From Nitrospiraceae bacterium (GTDB taxonomy: Bacteria; Nitrospirota; Nitrospiria; Nitrospirales; Nitrospiraceae), in contig SHZW01000016.1 in the NCBI GenBank assembly GCA_009692155.1, positions 1-53,323 on the forward strand: a stretch of DNA of 53,323 nucleotides. The letters run 5' to 3'. The translations under genes were made by a program, and so were the position numbers. Every line of letters starts with the position of its first letter. Within the stretch, counting starts at the first letter, position 1. A model generated the notes under the pieces. The model was not told the DNA's origin. It searched no databases and was given only the letters and a program-made list of their open reading frames with translations. Positions 1 to 6,234 of this stretch are shown piece after piece.

Positions 1-1061
1 TAGGCAATTTCGTTGATGAAATCGATGTTGCCCTTCCGCATTTCGATGCGGTTGCCGACCATGTGGCGCAACTGATTCGATTTTTTCGCCGTCCCAAGCC
101 CCTGAGCTTCATTGTCGCCCGAACCCAGCGAATTCTTGTAGAACACATAGTAGGGTTCGATCAGAAAGCCCGGTATCGACTTGATCTGGTTATAGAAAAT
201 GAACATGTCGACATCGCCACTGGCCGTCAGGCCCTGGTTGGTTCCAGCGATATTGGCTGCGGCGCTGCCAACCGGCGCACCCTGCGCAATGTCGGTCTCC
301 GAGTTCCGGAACCAGCCCAAGTGCGACTCGAAGTTCTTGTTCGCATACTGGAACATGATGCCGTCGTGCGAATAGCCCGTGTTCGCCCAGTCAAAGTGGC
401 CGAACAGCGAGTGGTTGCCGAAAATCACATATTGCCGGCCTGCTTTCATGCTGAGGCCCTGCACCCCAGCCAGATTCCGGACCAGCACATAGGCAGCCCG
501 GACGCCCAGCCGGCAGTTTCCGGCTGCGCTTAGGGTCGTATTATTGCTGCACGCATGGTTCAGCGGATCGCCACCGTTCCCTGCGTTGACGCTGCTACCA
601 TTACCGCCCCACGTCGCCGAGTCAATGATTTCCATGTAGAAATTGACGTCCGGAGACAGATCGTAGCCGATGCCGAGCCGAACCCACTGTTGCACGTAAA
701 AATCGTTGGCCGGCTTGAGGGCACCAACGGCAGTATTATTGACTACGGTACTGGCCGCGTTACAGGCTCCGGCGCCGGCATTAGCATAGCCGAAACAGGT
801 GTTCTTGCGGAATTCCGGCCGCACGCGAAGGTCCGCGCGCATCCAGAAGTTCTTGATGTCGAAGTTCTTGCCGATCTTGGGGTCGTAGCTCTCGTAGGCT
901 TCTTTTTGTGGAATGGCCCGGGGAATGTGCGGTACGTTCGTAATCCGCTCACCCTCCGGCAGCTCGAAGGCCGCCCAGACGGGAGCAGCGAAACCGACGG
1001 CCACCACGGCCGCCGCAAACACTAATGAGTGGCGTAGCCACCCTGTTCTCATGCTCTTCAT
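1..1061 (-). CDS. Alginate-export-type outer-membrane beta-barrel protein (3' end outside window)
   Basis: The gene reads leftwards from ATG at 1061 and is still open at the window edge, giving at least 353 residues. A signal peptide is visible (MKSMRTGW, then a hydrophobic stretch ending near APVWA). The mature part has alternating aromatic and polar strands with segments such as NFWMRADLRVRPEFR, GRQYVIFGNHSLFGHFDWAN and IEPYYVFYKN, which resemble the alginate-export/AlgE-like porin domain common in Nitrospira outer membranes. A strong ribosome binding site (AGGAAGG) lies 7 nt before the ATG. It should sit in the outer membrane; the substrate cannot be inferred and alginate itself is unlikely to be the cargo. 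The 268 bp upstream (1062-1329) carry no gene; I found no clear promoter there. Confidence 0.8.
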   Translation of the reverse strand, partial: MKSMRTGWLRHSLVFAAAVVAVGFAAPVWAAFELPEGERITNVPHIPRAIPQKEAYESYDPKIGKNFDIKNFWMRADLRVRPEFRKNTCFGYANAGAGACNAASTVVNNTAVGALKPANDFYVQQWVRLGIGYDLSPDVNFYMEIIDSATWGGNGSSVNAGNGGDPLNHACSNNTTLSAAGNCRLGVRAAYVLVRNLAGVQGLSMKAGRQYVIFGNHSLFGHFDWANTGYSHDGIMFQYANKNFESHLGWFRNSETDIAQGAPVGSAAANIAGTNQGLTASGDVDMFIFYNQIKSIPGFLIEPYYVFYKNSLGSGDNEAQGLGTAKKSNQLRHMVGNRIEMRKGNIDFINEIA

Positions 1062-1329
1062 ATACGTCCTTCCTGTGAGTTGACTGAACACTCTTTCTTC
1101 CAACGCTCTAGCCGATCCGCACCGGCCTCAATTCACTGCTCCGTGATGAATGCGTGACGTCTGCCTGTTTCTTTCGATGCAACCCGAAACCAAACAAGAA
1201 ATCCGTTTGTGCCCCGGTTTTACTATTGGAAACAAACCGTGTCGGGACATCCCGAATCGACCCTTCGTGGTTCTCCAGACGACACCCCCTTCCAATACGT
1301 TTAGCATATACCAGCATTTCAAAACTAAA

Positions 1330-1617
1330 TCAAGCTGATTTCGAATTCCCGTCCTGGTCCGCCTGGCTCGTGATCGCGTTGACCTCTTCCTCCGCTTCCT
1401 TCATGGAGGCTTCCAGGTCCTGCTCGACCATCTTCACTTCCTGCTGGATCAGGTTGACCTCAGGCTCGACCGACTTCCTGAGATCATCCGCCGTCTCCTT
1501 CAGCCCCTTGACGGCCTTCCCGACCTGGCGACCAATTTCTGGCAACTGCTTGGGCCCGAACAGCAAAAAGGCCAGGACCAGAATGATGAGAATCTCACCG
1601 GCACCCAAACCGAACAT
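1330..1617 (-). CDS. Twin-arginine translocase TatA/TatB-family protein (downstream copy)
   Basis: A 95-residue protein with the TatA/Hcf106 layout: a short periplasmic start (MFGLGAGE), one transmembrane helix (about residues 8-21), the FGPKQLPEIGR hinge, an amphipathic helix, and then a long acidic coiled-coil-like tail (about residues 45-85). The FGP hinge is canonical. The longer, acidic helical tail is more TatB-like than the Pro-rich tail of its neighbour, so the two genes may divide TatA and TatB roles; this is inference. No tatC is in the window. It follows the other Tat gene on the same strand, separated by a word-repeat hairpin. No clear ribosome binding site precedes the ATG. Confidence 0.85.
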   Translation of the reverse strand: MFGLGAGEILIILVLAFLLFGPKQLPEIGRQVGKAVKGLKETADDLRKSVEPEVNLIQQEVKMVEQDLEASMKEAEEEVNAITSQADQDGNSKSA

Positions 1618-1629
1618 GGTTCAAAAGCC

Positions 1630-1737
1630 GTGATGCGTGAAACGTGATCCGTGAACCGTAATCCGTGATCCGCAAAGGGTCACTTCCGGCTTTTCCCCCT
1701 CTCACCGATCACCCATCACCCATCACGCCTCACGTCT
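1630..1737. repeat. Word-repeat hairpin, CGTGATC family, between the two Tat genes
   Basis: Left arm 1630-1673 is built of 7-nt words of the form CGTGATC, CGTGAAC, CGTAATC. Right arm 1702-1737 is built of complementary words (CATCACC, CATCACG, CCTCACG). The arms are inverted and separated by about 28 bp, so the transcript could fold into an imperfect hairpin. It fills nearly the whole gap between the two tat genes. Confidence 0.8.
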
Positions 1738-1743
1738 TGCTTG

Positions 1744-2025
1744 TTATCCCTGCTTCTGGTGCTGTGGTGCGGCCTGCGCTGCCACGGGCTCGGCTGGGCC
1801 GACTGAGCTGACTGGGATTGGGGCGATGGGGGTGGGCTGGTGCGGTTGATCCGGCACCGGCGTGGCGGTTGCCTCGATCGGCTCCGGCTCGTGAACGGCC
1901 TTCTTGAACCCCTTGATCGCTTTGCCCAATCCTTCCCCAAGTTGAGGAATCTTGCCGGCACCAAAAATAATCAGGACGATAAACAGGATCAGTAAGAGTT
2001 CCATCCAACCGAATGAACCGAACAT
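1744..2025 (-). CDS. tatA: Twin-arginine translocase TatA-family protein (upstream copy)
   Basis: A 93-residue protein with a TatA transmembrane helix ([14 protein letters not shown], about residues 8-21), an [22 protein letters not shown] hinge and amphipathic helix (about 21-43), and a Pro/Ala-rich low-complexity tail of about 48 residues. TatA oligomers form the pore-like component of the twin-arginine pathway that exports folded proteins across the inner membrane. The gene has its own sigma-70-type promoter at 2099-2127 and is followed on the same strand by a second TatA/B-family gene. The hinge has GAGK in place of the common GPKK; otherwise it is ordinary. Confidence 0.87.
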   Translation of the reverse strand: MFGSFGWMELLLILFIVLIIFGAGKIPQLGEGLGKAIKGFKKAVHEPEPIEATATPVPDQPHQPTPIAPIPVSSVGPAEPVAAQAAPQHQKQG

Positions 2026-2098
2026 AAGAGAACCTCGTAGATGCGGATAGCCGGTGGCGCACAGCCAGGAATCTCGAGTCGCCAGCTAATTAGTGAAC

Positions 2099-2127
2099 AC
2101 GCTACCGAAATTCCAAATTCTAGTCAA
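2099..2127 (-). promoter_or_regulatory. Sigma-70-type promoter for the tat genes
   Basis: On the minus strand, TTGACT (2127-2122) and TAGCGT (2104-2099) are separated by exactly 17 bp. This lies about 75 bp upstream of the first tat ATG. It is assigned by consensus match only. Confidence 0.55.
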
Positions 2128-2168
2128 GGAATTTCTCTGAAATCTACAGGAGTTGGGCTTGGAGCGAC

Positions 2169-2298
2169 CAGGATGCTCAAAAAGGCTGTTCAGCAAGACC
2201 GCAGCGAGCAAGAAGCCGAGACGTACTCTTGGCCGGTACGTCGCAGGCTTTGAGCGATGCGAGAACGCCGCTGGCAGCCTTTTTCAGCATCCTGCTAG
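2169..2298. repeat. 130-bp palindromic MITE-like repeat, copy 1
   Basis: Read on the minus strand, the element starts with AGCAGGATGCTGAAAAAGGC and ends with GCCTTTTTGAGCATCCTG, so its termini are inverted repeats. A second copy lies at 45697-45825. The two share both ends plus internal blocks (GTTCTCGCATCG, AGTACG, CTCGCTGCGG, GCTGAAC). The terminal TAG supplies the stop codon of the MidA-like gene. The AAAAAGGC/GCCTTTTT ends could act as a bidirectional terminator. No transposase is encoded. Confidence 0.8.
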
Positions 2299-3761
2299 AA
2301 GAAAAAGTGCCGATAGTCAATAGGTTGGGGCGGCGTTGCCAGAACCGCCATAATCGTGTCTCGGTGGTACCCAAGCTGTTCCAGGCCTGCCATCGAGCCA
2401 TTGATCTCCTCCTCCGTCAGGTAGGCCACCGTATCCGGGATGCCGTCCGTCTCTAACGCCTGCAAGATCGCTTTGAGCGACTCGCGCTCCTGGGGAGGAG
2501 TTTCGCTTCTGATTGGCATCTCGATTCGGCGTTGGTAGGGGCTTCGGTACCTGTCCTTGAAGGCCTGGATGGTTCTGATAATCAAGCGATCCTGCTCCCA
2601 CGGTTGCAGCGATCGCGGGGAGGGATAGGATGCCAGGAGGTCCATAAGGCTGATCACATTGGTGCCCAAGCTTCGCCCGATGAATTCCCGCTGAGTCTCG
2701 ATGGTTACAGCTCGGATACCCATATAGACGGCGGCCGCTTCCATGAGCGCAAAGTTCACCATAAAGCTGTACTGTCCGCCGAACAGGCCGTAGCAGGGCT
2801 TTTCGGGGTCGTTCAGCACCGCCATCTCATCCGCCCCCGCGTCAAAGCTGCTGAAGCCGACCGCTCCCGGAGCCAGCAGCCGCTTGGCCTCCTTCACGGT
2901 CGCAATCGCACCCAGGTTCACCGGTACCAAGACATGTTCGTCGATCTGCTTGAGAAAGTCCGTGATGGTTTTCCGGTAAGGCACGTCCTTCCATTCGGCC
3001 TTGTGGTATTCCTTCTCCCAGATAATGTCCTCCAGGAAGGCGGGAAAGGCCTCCAGCGCCGCCACATTCTTCCCGTCGAACGCGCGCACGAATCCGGACC
3101 AATCATCGATGACGGCATGCCTCTTTTCGCTTAGATTGGGGCGGAGATACTCTTCCTCGATCTCACTCCCCTTGCGCAGCATCAGCTTGGCCGGCAGATC
3201 GTTCCACAACTCGTTGCAAAAAATGCGGTCAACCGTGCCGTCCTTGACTGAAGCCAGCGACGACGCCTCCGCACACAGCGTCTCCACCCGTTCCCGGTGA
3301 GAGAGCAGGTCCGGATGGTTCTGCGCGTTGTCCAGGATCGCCTGGTGCATATCCACCATCACGTAGCGGACGCGCGGGTAAATAAGCCCGTCCTTGTCCA
3401 AGGTCTTGAGGTGGGTCAGGAAGCAGGCCGCTAGGTTCCCGTTGCCGGGACCCCATTCGTGGACAACGAGGGGGGTACCAAGGGGTAGAGGGGTAGCAGG
3501 GGTAACCGTATCCTTACCCCTTACCCCTTTATCCCTTACCCATTTTTTCTCGCGGGCGCAGACCCGTGAGAAATAATCGGCCGCGAGCGCATGCGCGAGC
3601 CGGTAGTCCGCCGAGGCGAACGTTTGGTAATAGTCCTGGACGCGCCTGCCCCGAAGCCCGTAAAAGAGCCGGCCGATGTGCGCCTGCCACTCGTCCACAG
3701 GCTTGAAATCGCCCATGGGCTGCGGCAGCGCGTCGGGATTGGTTGCAGCGTTCATCACCAT
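2295..3761 (-). CDS. MidA-like (DUF185) SAM-dependent methyltransferase
   Basis: About 488 residues from ATG 3761; the frame is open up to 3809, and ATG 3755 is another option. The SAM-binding motif I reads HEWGPGNGN and a later motif reads FCNELWNDLPAKL, matching the pattern (NE..D.lP) of the MidA family, whose mitochondrial member methylates an arginine of a complex I subunit. The bacterial substrate is unknown. Residues about 74-96 (RDKGVRGKDTVTPATPLPLG) are encoded by a word-repeat hairpin at 3474-3541 placed directly before motif I, an in-frame insertion that family members normally lack. The stop codon comes from the 130-bp repeat. A possible promoter (TTGCCC, 18 bp, TACTAT at 3775-3770) ends 8 bp before ATG 3761. 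Confidence 0.75.
   Translation of the reverse strand: MVMNAATNPDALPQPMGDFKPVDEWQAHIGRLFYGLRGRRVQDYYQTFASADYRLAHALAADYFSRVCAREKKWVRDKGVRGKDTVTPATPLPLGTPLVVHEWGPGNGNLAACFLTHLKTLDKDGLIYPRVRYVMVDMHQAILDNAQNHPDLLSHRERVETLCAEASSLASVKDGTVDRIFCNELWNDLPAKLMLRKGSEIEEEYLRPNLSEKRHAVIDDWSGFVRAFDGKNVAALEAFPAFLEDIIWEKEYHKAEWKDVPYRKTITDFLKQIDEHVLVPVNLGAIATVKEAKRLLAPGAVGFSSFDAGADEMAVLNDPEKPCYGLFGGQYSFMVNFALMEAAAVYMGIRAVTIETQREFIGRSLGTNVISLMDLLASYPSPRSLQPWEQDRLIIRTIQAFKDRYRSPYQRRIEMPIRSETPPQERESLKAILQALETDGIPDTVAYLTEEEINGSMAGLEQLGYHRDTIMAVLATPPQPIDYRHFFF
3474..3541. repeat. Word-repeat hairpin, CCTTACC/AGGGGTA family, inside midA-like gene
   Basis: AGGGGTA occurs at 3481, 3489 and 3498, followed after a few bases by TTACCCC at 3514 and 3521 and by CTTACCC at 3535. 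The two halves are inverted and would form a hairpin. The right half has a strict 7-nt period. It is wholly inside the coding sequence and stays in frame. Confidence 0.85.
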
Positions 3762-3809
3762 CGCGCGGCATAGTACCAGAATGGCTTTTCGCCGGGCAAT
3801 GCACCTCAA

Positions 3810-3863
3810 ACGAGCCCCCCTCCCTACCCTCCCCCACGTTGGGGGGAGGGAATGGGAGGGGGC
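3810..3863. repeat. G/C-rich hairpin repeat, CCCTCCC family
   Basis: A run of CCCTCCC-like words (about 3813-3836) is followed at once by its inverted counterpart TGGGGGGAGGGAATGGGAGG (3839-3858), giving an almost perfect hairpin with an ACGT tip. It resembles the C-rich hairpin words dispersed in many bacterial genomes. It lies upstream of the MidA-like gene in non-coding DNA. Confidence 0.75.
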
Positions 3864-3895
3864 GTCGCAACGCGCAGGCTTGGGGACAGCGGAGC

Positions 3896-4000
3896 CGGTT
3901 TGTCTGGTTCATCAGGTTTGTTTGGTTTCTCTGGTTCTTCTGGTTCGTCCGGTTCAACCAAATAAACCAGACAAACGAGACAAACCAGAGAAACCAGCTA
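3896..4000. repeat. 9-nt word-repeat hairpin, TCTGGTTTG family, copy 1
   Basis: The left arm (about 3898-3955) is a run of 9-nt words (TCTGGTTCA, TCAGGTTTG, TTTGGTTTC, TCTGGTTCT). The right arm (3956-4000) is the inverted set (ACCAGACAA, ACCAGAGAA). The phase of 9 is kept across the tip. The same architecture recurs at 21671-21749. It lies in the gap between the divergent MidA-like and secreted-protein genes. Confidence 0.85.
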
Positions 4001-4007
4001 GACATCC

Positions 4008-4036
4008 TTGACAGCCCTTTGGAGGTACGGTACGAC
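4008..4036 (+). promoter_or_regulatory. Sigma-70-type promoter predicting a leaderless transcript
   Basis: TTGACA (4008-4013), 17 bp, TACGAC (4031-4036). The expected start site, about 7 bp after the -10 element, falls on the ATG at 4043. A GGAGG at 4021-4025 lies inside the promoter spacer and would not be in the mRNA. Confidence 0.5.
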
Positions 4037-4042
4037 AGCGCC

Positions 4043-4579
4043 ATGCGTTCGACCTGCGCCCGCTGCGTCCGACTTGCTCTGCTGTTCACATTCTTATGGA
4101 CGAACACCGGGCTCGCCGCGGACGGCCCTCCGGAACTCCAGGACAAAGATCCTCTTCCGACGTATGATTTCAACAAACCACCAGCAGGATTGTTCATCGC
4201 CATCCAAACAGCCGAAGGATTCGACGAAGAACTGGGCTACCGACGCACCCACGAGATCGTGCCCGTCCAGCCGACCGATGTGTTCCACCCCTCCTCCCCG
4301 GCTGTCTACATCGTCTTCAACGTGCACCAGCACTACCAACCCTATCAGGTGTTCGGTATGTGCTACCCCGAGAAGGTCCCGGGGCTTGATCCGAAGACCC
4401 TGGTCACGCAGGACACCATGTACATGGCGCTCGAGGACGAAAGCGGCTATGTCAAATTAGCTCCACCGGCCGGCGGCTGGAAGCCCGGCCAGTACAAGGT
4501 GGAGATTCATGTGGGATTCCAGGTCAGCGAGTTAAGCCTGATGGGCACGATGCGGTTTACGGTCGCTCAGAAGCCGTAA
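4043..4579 (+). CDS. Secreted protein of unknown function
   Basis: 178 residues from ATG 4043. This start puts a signal peptide first: RSTCARCVR, then the hydrophobic LALLFTFLWTNTGLA, cleaved near AADG. The frame stays open upstream, but that part is word-repeat DNA encoding an Asn/Gln and Trp/Phe-rich nonsense peptide, so the longer reading is rejected. The mature protein is acidic and aromatic, with VYIVFNVHQHYQPYQVFG and a beta-rich end (GQYKVEIHVGFQVSELSLMG) suggesting an immunoglobulin-like or C2-like fold; I recognise no family. The stop TAA belongs to the first word of the next repeat (4575-4659). Confidence 0.65.
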   Translation: MRSTCARCVRLALLFTFLWTNTGLAADGPPELQDKDPLPTYDFNKPPAGLFIAIQTAEGFDEELGYRRTHEIVPVQPTDVFHPSSPAVYIVFNVHQHYQPYQVFGMCYPEKVPGLDPKTLVTQDTMYMALEDESGYVKLAPPAGGWKPGQYKVEIHVGFQVSELSLMGTMRFTVAQKP

Positions 4580-4659
4580 TCCGTGATCCGTTATCCGTAA
4601 CGCGTGATGAAAGATTGTTCTCTCTGCACGGATTACGCATTACGCGTCACGGATCACGT
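4575..4659. repeat. Word-repeat hairpin, CGTGATC family, near-perfect arms
   Basis: Left arm 4575-4609 is a run of 7-nt words (ATCCGTG, ATCCGTT, ATCCGTA). Right arm 4627-4659 carries the inverse (CACGGAT, TACGCAT, TACGCGT, CACGGAT). The loop is about 17 bp. The TAA stop of the upstream gene is part of the first word. It could terminate or attenuate transcription between the two genes. Confidence 0.87.
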
Positions 4660-4667
4660 CCTTCCGT

Positions 4668-4696
4668 TTGACCGTCTTCCGTGCCTTCTGTAGAAT
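4668..4696 (+). promoter_or_regulatory. Sigma-70-type promoter predicting a leaderless transcript for the GT2 gene
   Basis: TTGACC (4668-4673), 17 bp, TAGAAT (4691-4696). Only GCCTGC separates the -10 element from ATG 4703, so transcription would begin at or next to the start codon. Confidence 0.6.
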
Positions 4697-4702
4697 GCCT
4701 GC

Positions 4703-5437
4703 ATGACTGTTCCTGCCCGTCCCTGGATCTCCGTCGTCATCCCCATCAAAGACGAACGGGACAACCTGCCGCCGCTGACCGAGCAGCTCTTAAAAGTGTT
4801 GGGCACGCACGAGCGGTCCCGCACAACTCCATTTGAAATCCTTTACATTGACGACGGCAGCACCGACGGCAGTGGCCCCTTGATGGACAATCTGGCCGCC
4901 CAGTACCAACAAATCCGCGTGCTGCACTTCGACCGCAACTACGGCAAGACGGCCGCCCTCGACGCGGGCTTCAAGCACGCCGGCGGCGACCTCGTCCTCA
5001 CGATGGACGGAGATCTCCAGTTGGATCCCGCCGACATTCCTCAATTGCTACCTTTGGTGGCGACATACGACCTGGTGTGCGGATGGAGAAAAGACCGCCA
5101 TGACAGTATCATCAGAAAAATCTCCTCGCGAACCGGCAATTTGGTCAGGCGCGCCATCACGGGCGATCGTCTCCACGACACAGGTTGTGAATTGAAGCTC
5201 TTCCGCCGCGCCGTCGTTGAAAAAATGCAGTTATTCGAAGGCATGCACCGGTTCTTACCAGCGCTGGCGCTCATGCACGGGTTCACCGTCACCGAGGTGC
5301 CGGTCCGCCACTACCCGCGGATCCACGGGATTTCGAAGTATGGGCTCGGCAACCGTTTCTTCAAGGTGCTCTACGACCTGATCGGTTTCCGCTGGATGCG
5401 GGCGCGGGTGTTGAGATACAAATTCCGTGACAGGTGA
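4703..5437 (+). CDS. Family 2 glycosyltransferase, dolichol-phosphate-mannose-synthase-like
   Basis: 244 residues. The N-terminal strand VVIPIKDERDNLPPL and the motifs IDDGSTDGS and MDGDLQLDP (the metal/nucleotide-binding DxD region) define a GT2 fold of the DPM1/ArnC type. The C-terminal RIHGISKYGLGNRFFKV is typical of polyprenyl-phosphate sugar transferases. There are no C-terminal membrane helices, so it is a soluble or peripheral enzyme that would charge undecaprenyl phosphate with a sugar. With the ArnT-like gene downstream it suggests a lipid-linked sugar donor used to glycosylate an envelope component. The stop TGA (5435-5437) is shared with the first word of a repeat arm. Confidence 0.85.
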   Translation: MTVPARPWISVVIPIKDERDNLPPLTEQLLKVLGTHERSRTTPFEILYIDDGSTDGSGPLMDNLAAQYQQIRVLHFDRNYGKTAALDAGFKHAGGDLVLTMDGDLQLDPADIPQLLPLVATYDLVCGWRKDRHDSIIRKISSRTGNLVRRAITGDRLHDTGCELKLFRRAVVEKMQLFEGMHRFLPALALMHGFTVTEVPVRHYPRIHGISKYGLGNRFFKVLYDLIGFRWMRARVLRYKFRDR

Positions 5438-5467
5438 CGCGTGAACCGTTATCCGTAATACGTAAGA
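5435..5467. repeat. Left arm of the four-helix-bundle cassette (CGTGATC words)
   Basis: 7-nt words of the CGTGAAC/CGTTATC/CGTAATA type directly follow, and overlap, the GT2 stop codon. The matching inverted arm is at 5844-5870, on the other side of the four-helix-bundle gene. The vocabulary equals that of the short hairpins at 1630-1737 and 4575-4659. Confidence 0.85.
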
Positions 5468-5478
5468 CCTAATTAACA

Positions 5479-5881
5479 ATGAACGGAACTCGATTGAGAA
5501 CCCACAAAGACCTGAATGTCTGGAACACAGCGATGGAGTTAGCCGGTCAGATCTATACATTGACAGCACAATTCCCCAAGGAAGAACTCTATGGGTTAAC
5601 CTCGCAAACGAGGCGTTGTGCCGTATCGATTCCAAGTAATATCGCGGAAGGCGCGGCTAGGAATTCTTAAGAAAGAGTTTGTCCGGTTTCTTCATATCGC
5701 CCTTGGGTCCATTGCAGAACTAGAAACGCAACTAATCCTGGCGAAGAACTTGGGGTTCTTTTCTGAAACCAGCCTCTTTGACAGGATCGAGAAAGTCAGA
5801 ATGATGCTGTCCGGGCTTATCCGTTTCCTTAAAAGAAAATCACCTACGGATCACGGATTACGGATTACGTCTTCTCTATGA
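5479..5881 (+). pseudogene. Four-helix-bundle protein (23S rRNA intervening-sequence/S23 family), frameshifted
   Basis: The frame from 5479 gives residues such as HKDLNVWNTAMELAGQIY, FPKEELYGLTSQTRRCAVSI and PSNIAEGAARNS, and then stops at 5668-5670. The next frame continues the family pattern exactly (KKEFVRFLHIALGSIAELET, then KNLGFF). One extra T near 5667 (TTCTTAAG) breaks the gene; without it the length and spacing are normal (R-x-S-x-KEF). The family (TIGR02436-like) includes proteins encoded in 23S rRNA intervening sequences and is related to Avd of diversity-generating retroelements. The gene is AT-richer than its neighbours, is flanked by inverted word arms, and its second frame ends in the right arm with an ATGA overlap onto the next gene. 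A sequencing error is possible. Confidence 0.85.
5844..5870. repeat. Right arm of the four-helix-bundle cassette
   Basis: Words TACGGAT, CACGGAT, TACGGAT, TACG are inverted relative to the arm at 5435-5467. The arm encodes the last residues (TDHGLRIT) of the shifted four-helix-bundle frame and ends 7 bp before the next ATG. Confidence 0.85.
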
Positions 5882-6183
5882 GCACCACCGAAATCATCTG
5901 GGTCGGCATCGGCTTTTTGGGACAGGGCCTGTTCTTCGGCCGATGGGTTGTTCAGTGGCTCGCGTCCGAAAAACACGCGGAAAGCCATGTCCCGATCGCC
6001 TTCTGGTATATGAGTCTCGTCGGTGGCTTGATCACGCTGGCCTATGCCATCTATCGGAAGGACCCGGTCTTCATCGCGGGCCAGAGCATCGGGGCCTTCG
6101 TCTATATACGGAATCTGGCACTGATCTCCCGCTCCGCTCGCGACCCTGACGCCGTCGAGTCCCCTCCGGCCCCCAAACGATGA
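5878..6183 (+). CDS. LAB_N-domain membrane protein (lipid A disaccharide synthase N-terminal-like)
   Basis: 101 residues with three membrane segments (about 5-21, 38-57 and 64-82). The pattern GFLGQGLFFGRWVVQWLASE followed by HVPIAFWYMSLVGG matches the LAB_N domain (PF07578). Stand-alone LAB_N proteins often sit beside GT2 and ArnT/PMT-like transferases, as here, and are presumed to take part in lipid-linked sugar transfer at the inner membrane. The ATG overlaps the stop of the four-helix-bundle frame (ATGA), so its translation may once have been coupled to the inserted cassette. Confidence 0.85.
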   Translation: MSTTEIIWVGIGFLGQGLFFGRWVVQWLASEKHAESHVPIAFWYMSLVGGLITLAYAIYRKDPVFIAGQSIGAFVYIRNLALISRSARDPDAVESPPAPKR

Positions 6184-6234
6184 CGCATCTCCACGACCGC
6201 TTCATCTGCCGTTCGTCTCAACAGGAGTGACTCC

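Noticed and set aside
1100-1330. Sigma-54 promoter for the outer-membrane protein (TGGTTTCGGGTTGCA on minus)
   Set aside because: The GG to GC distance is one base too short and the -24 box is poor.
3743-4042. N-terminal extension of the secreted protein at 4043
   Set aside because: It is translated word-repeat DNA (Trp/Phe and Asn/Gln-rich peptide), overlaps the MidA-like start region, and would bury the signal peptide.
5660-5675. Programmed +1 frameshift in the four-helix-bundle gene
   Set aside because: The site (AAT TCT TAA G) lacks the RF2-type slip sequence and a plausible cognate re-pairing, so a disabling mutation or a sequencing error is simpler.
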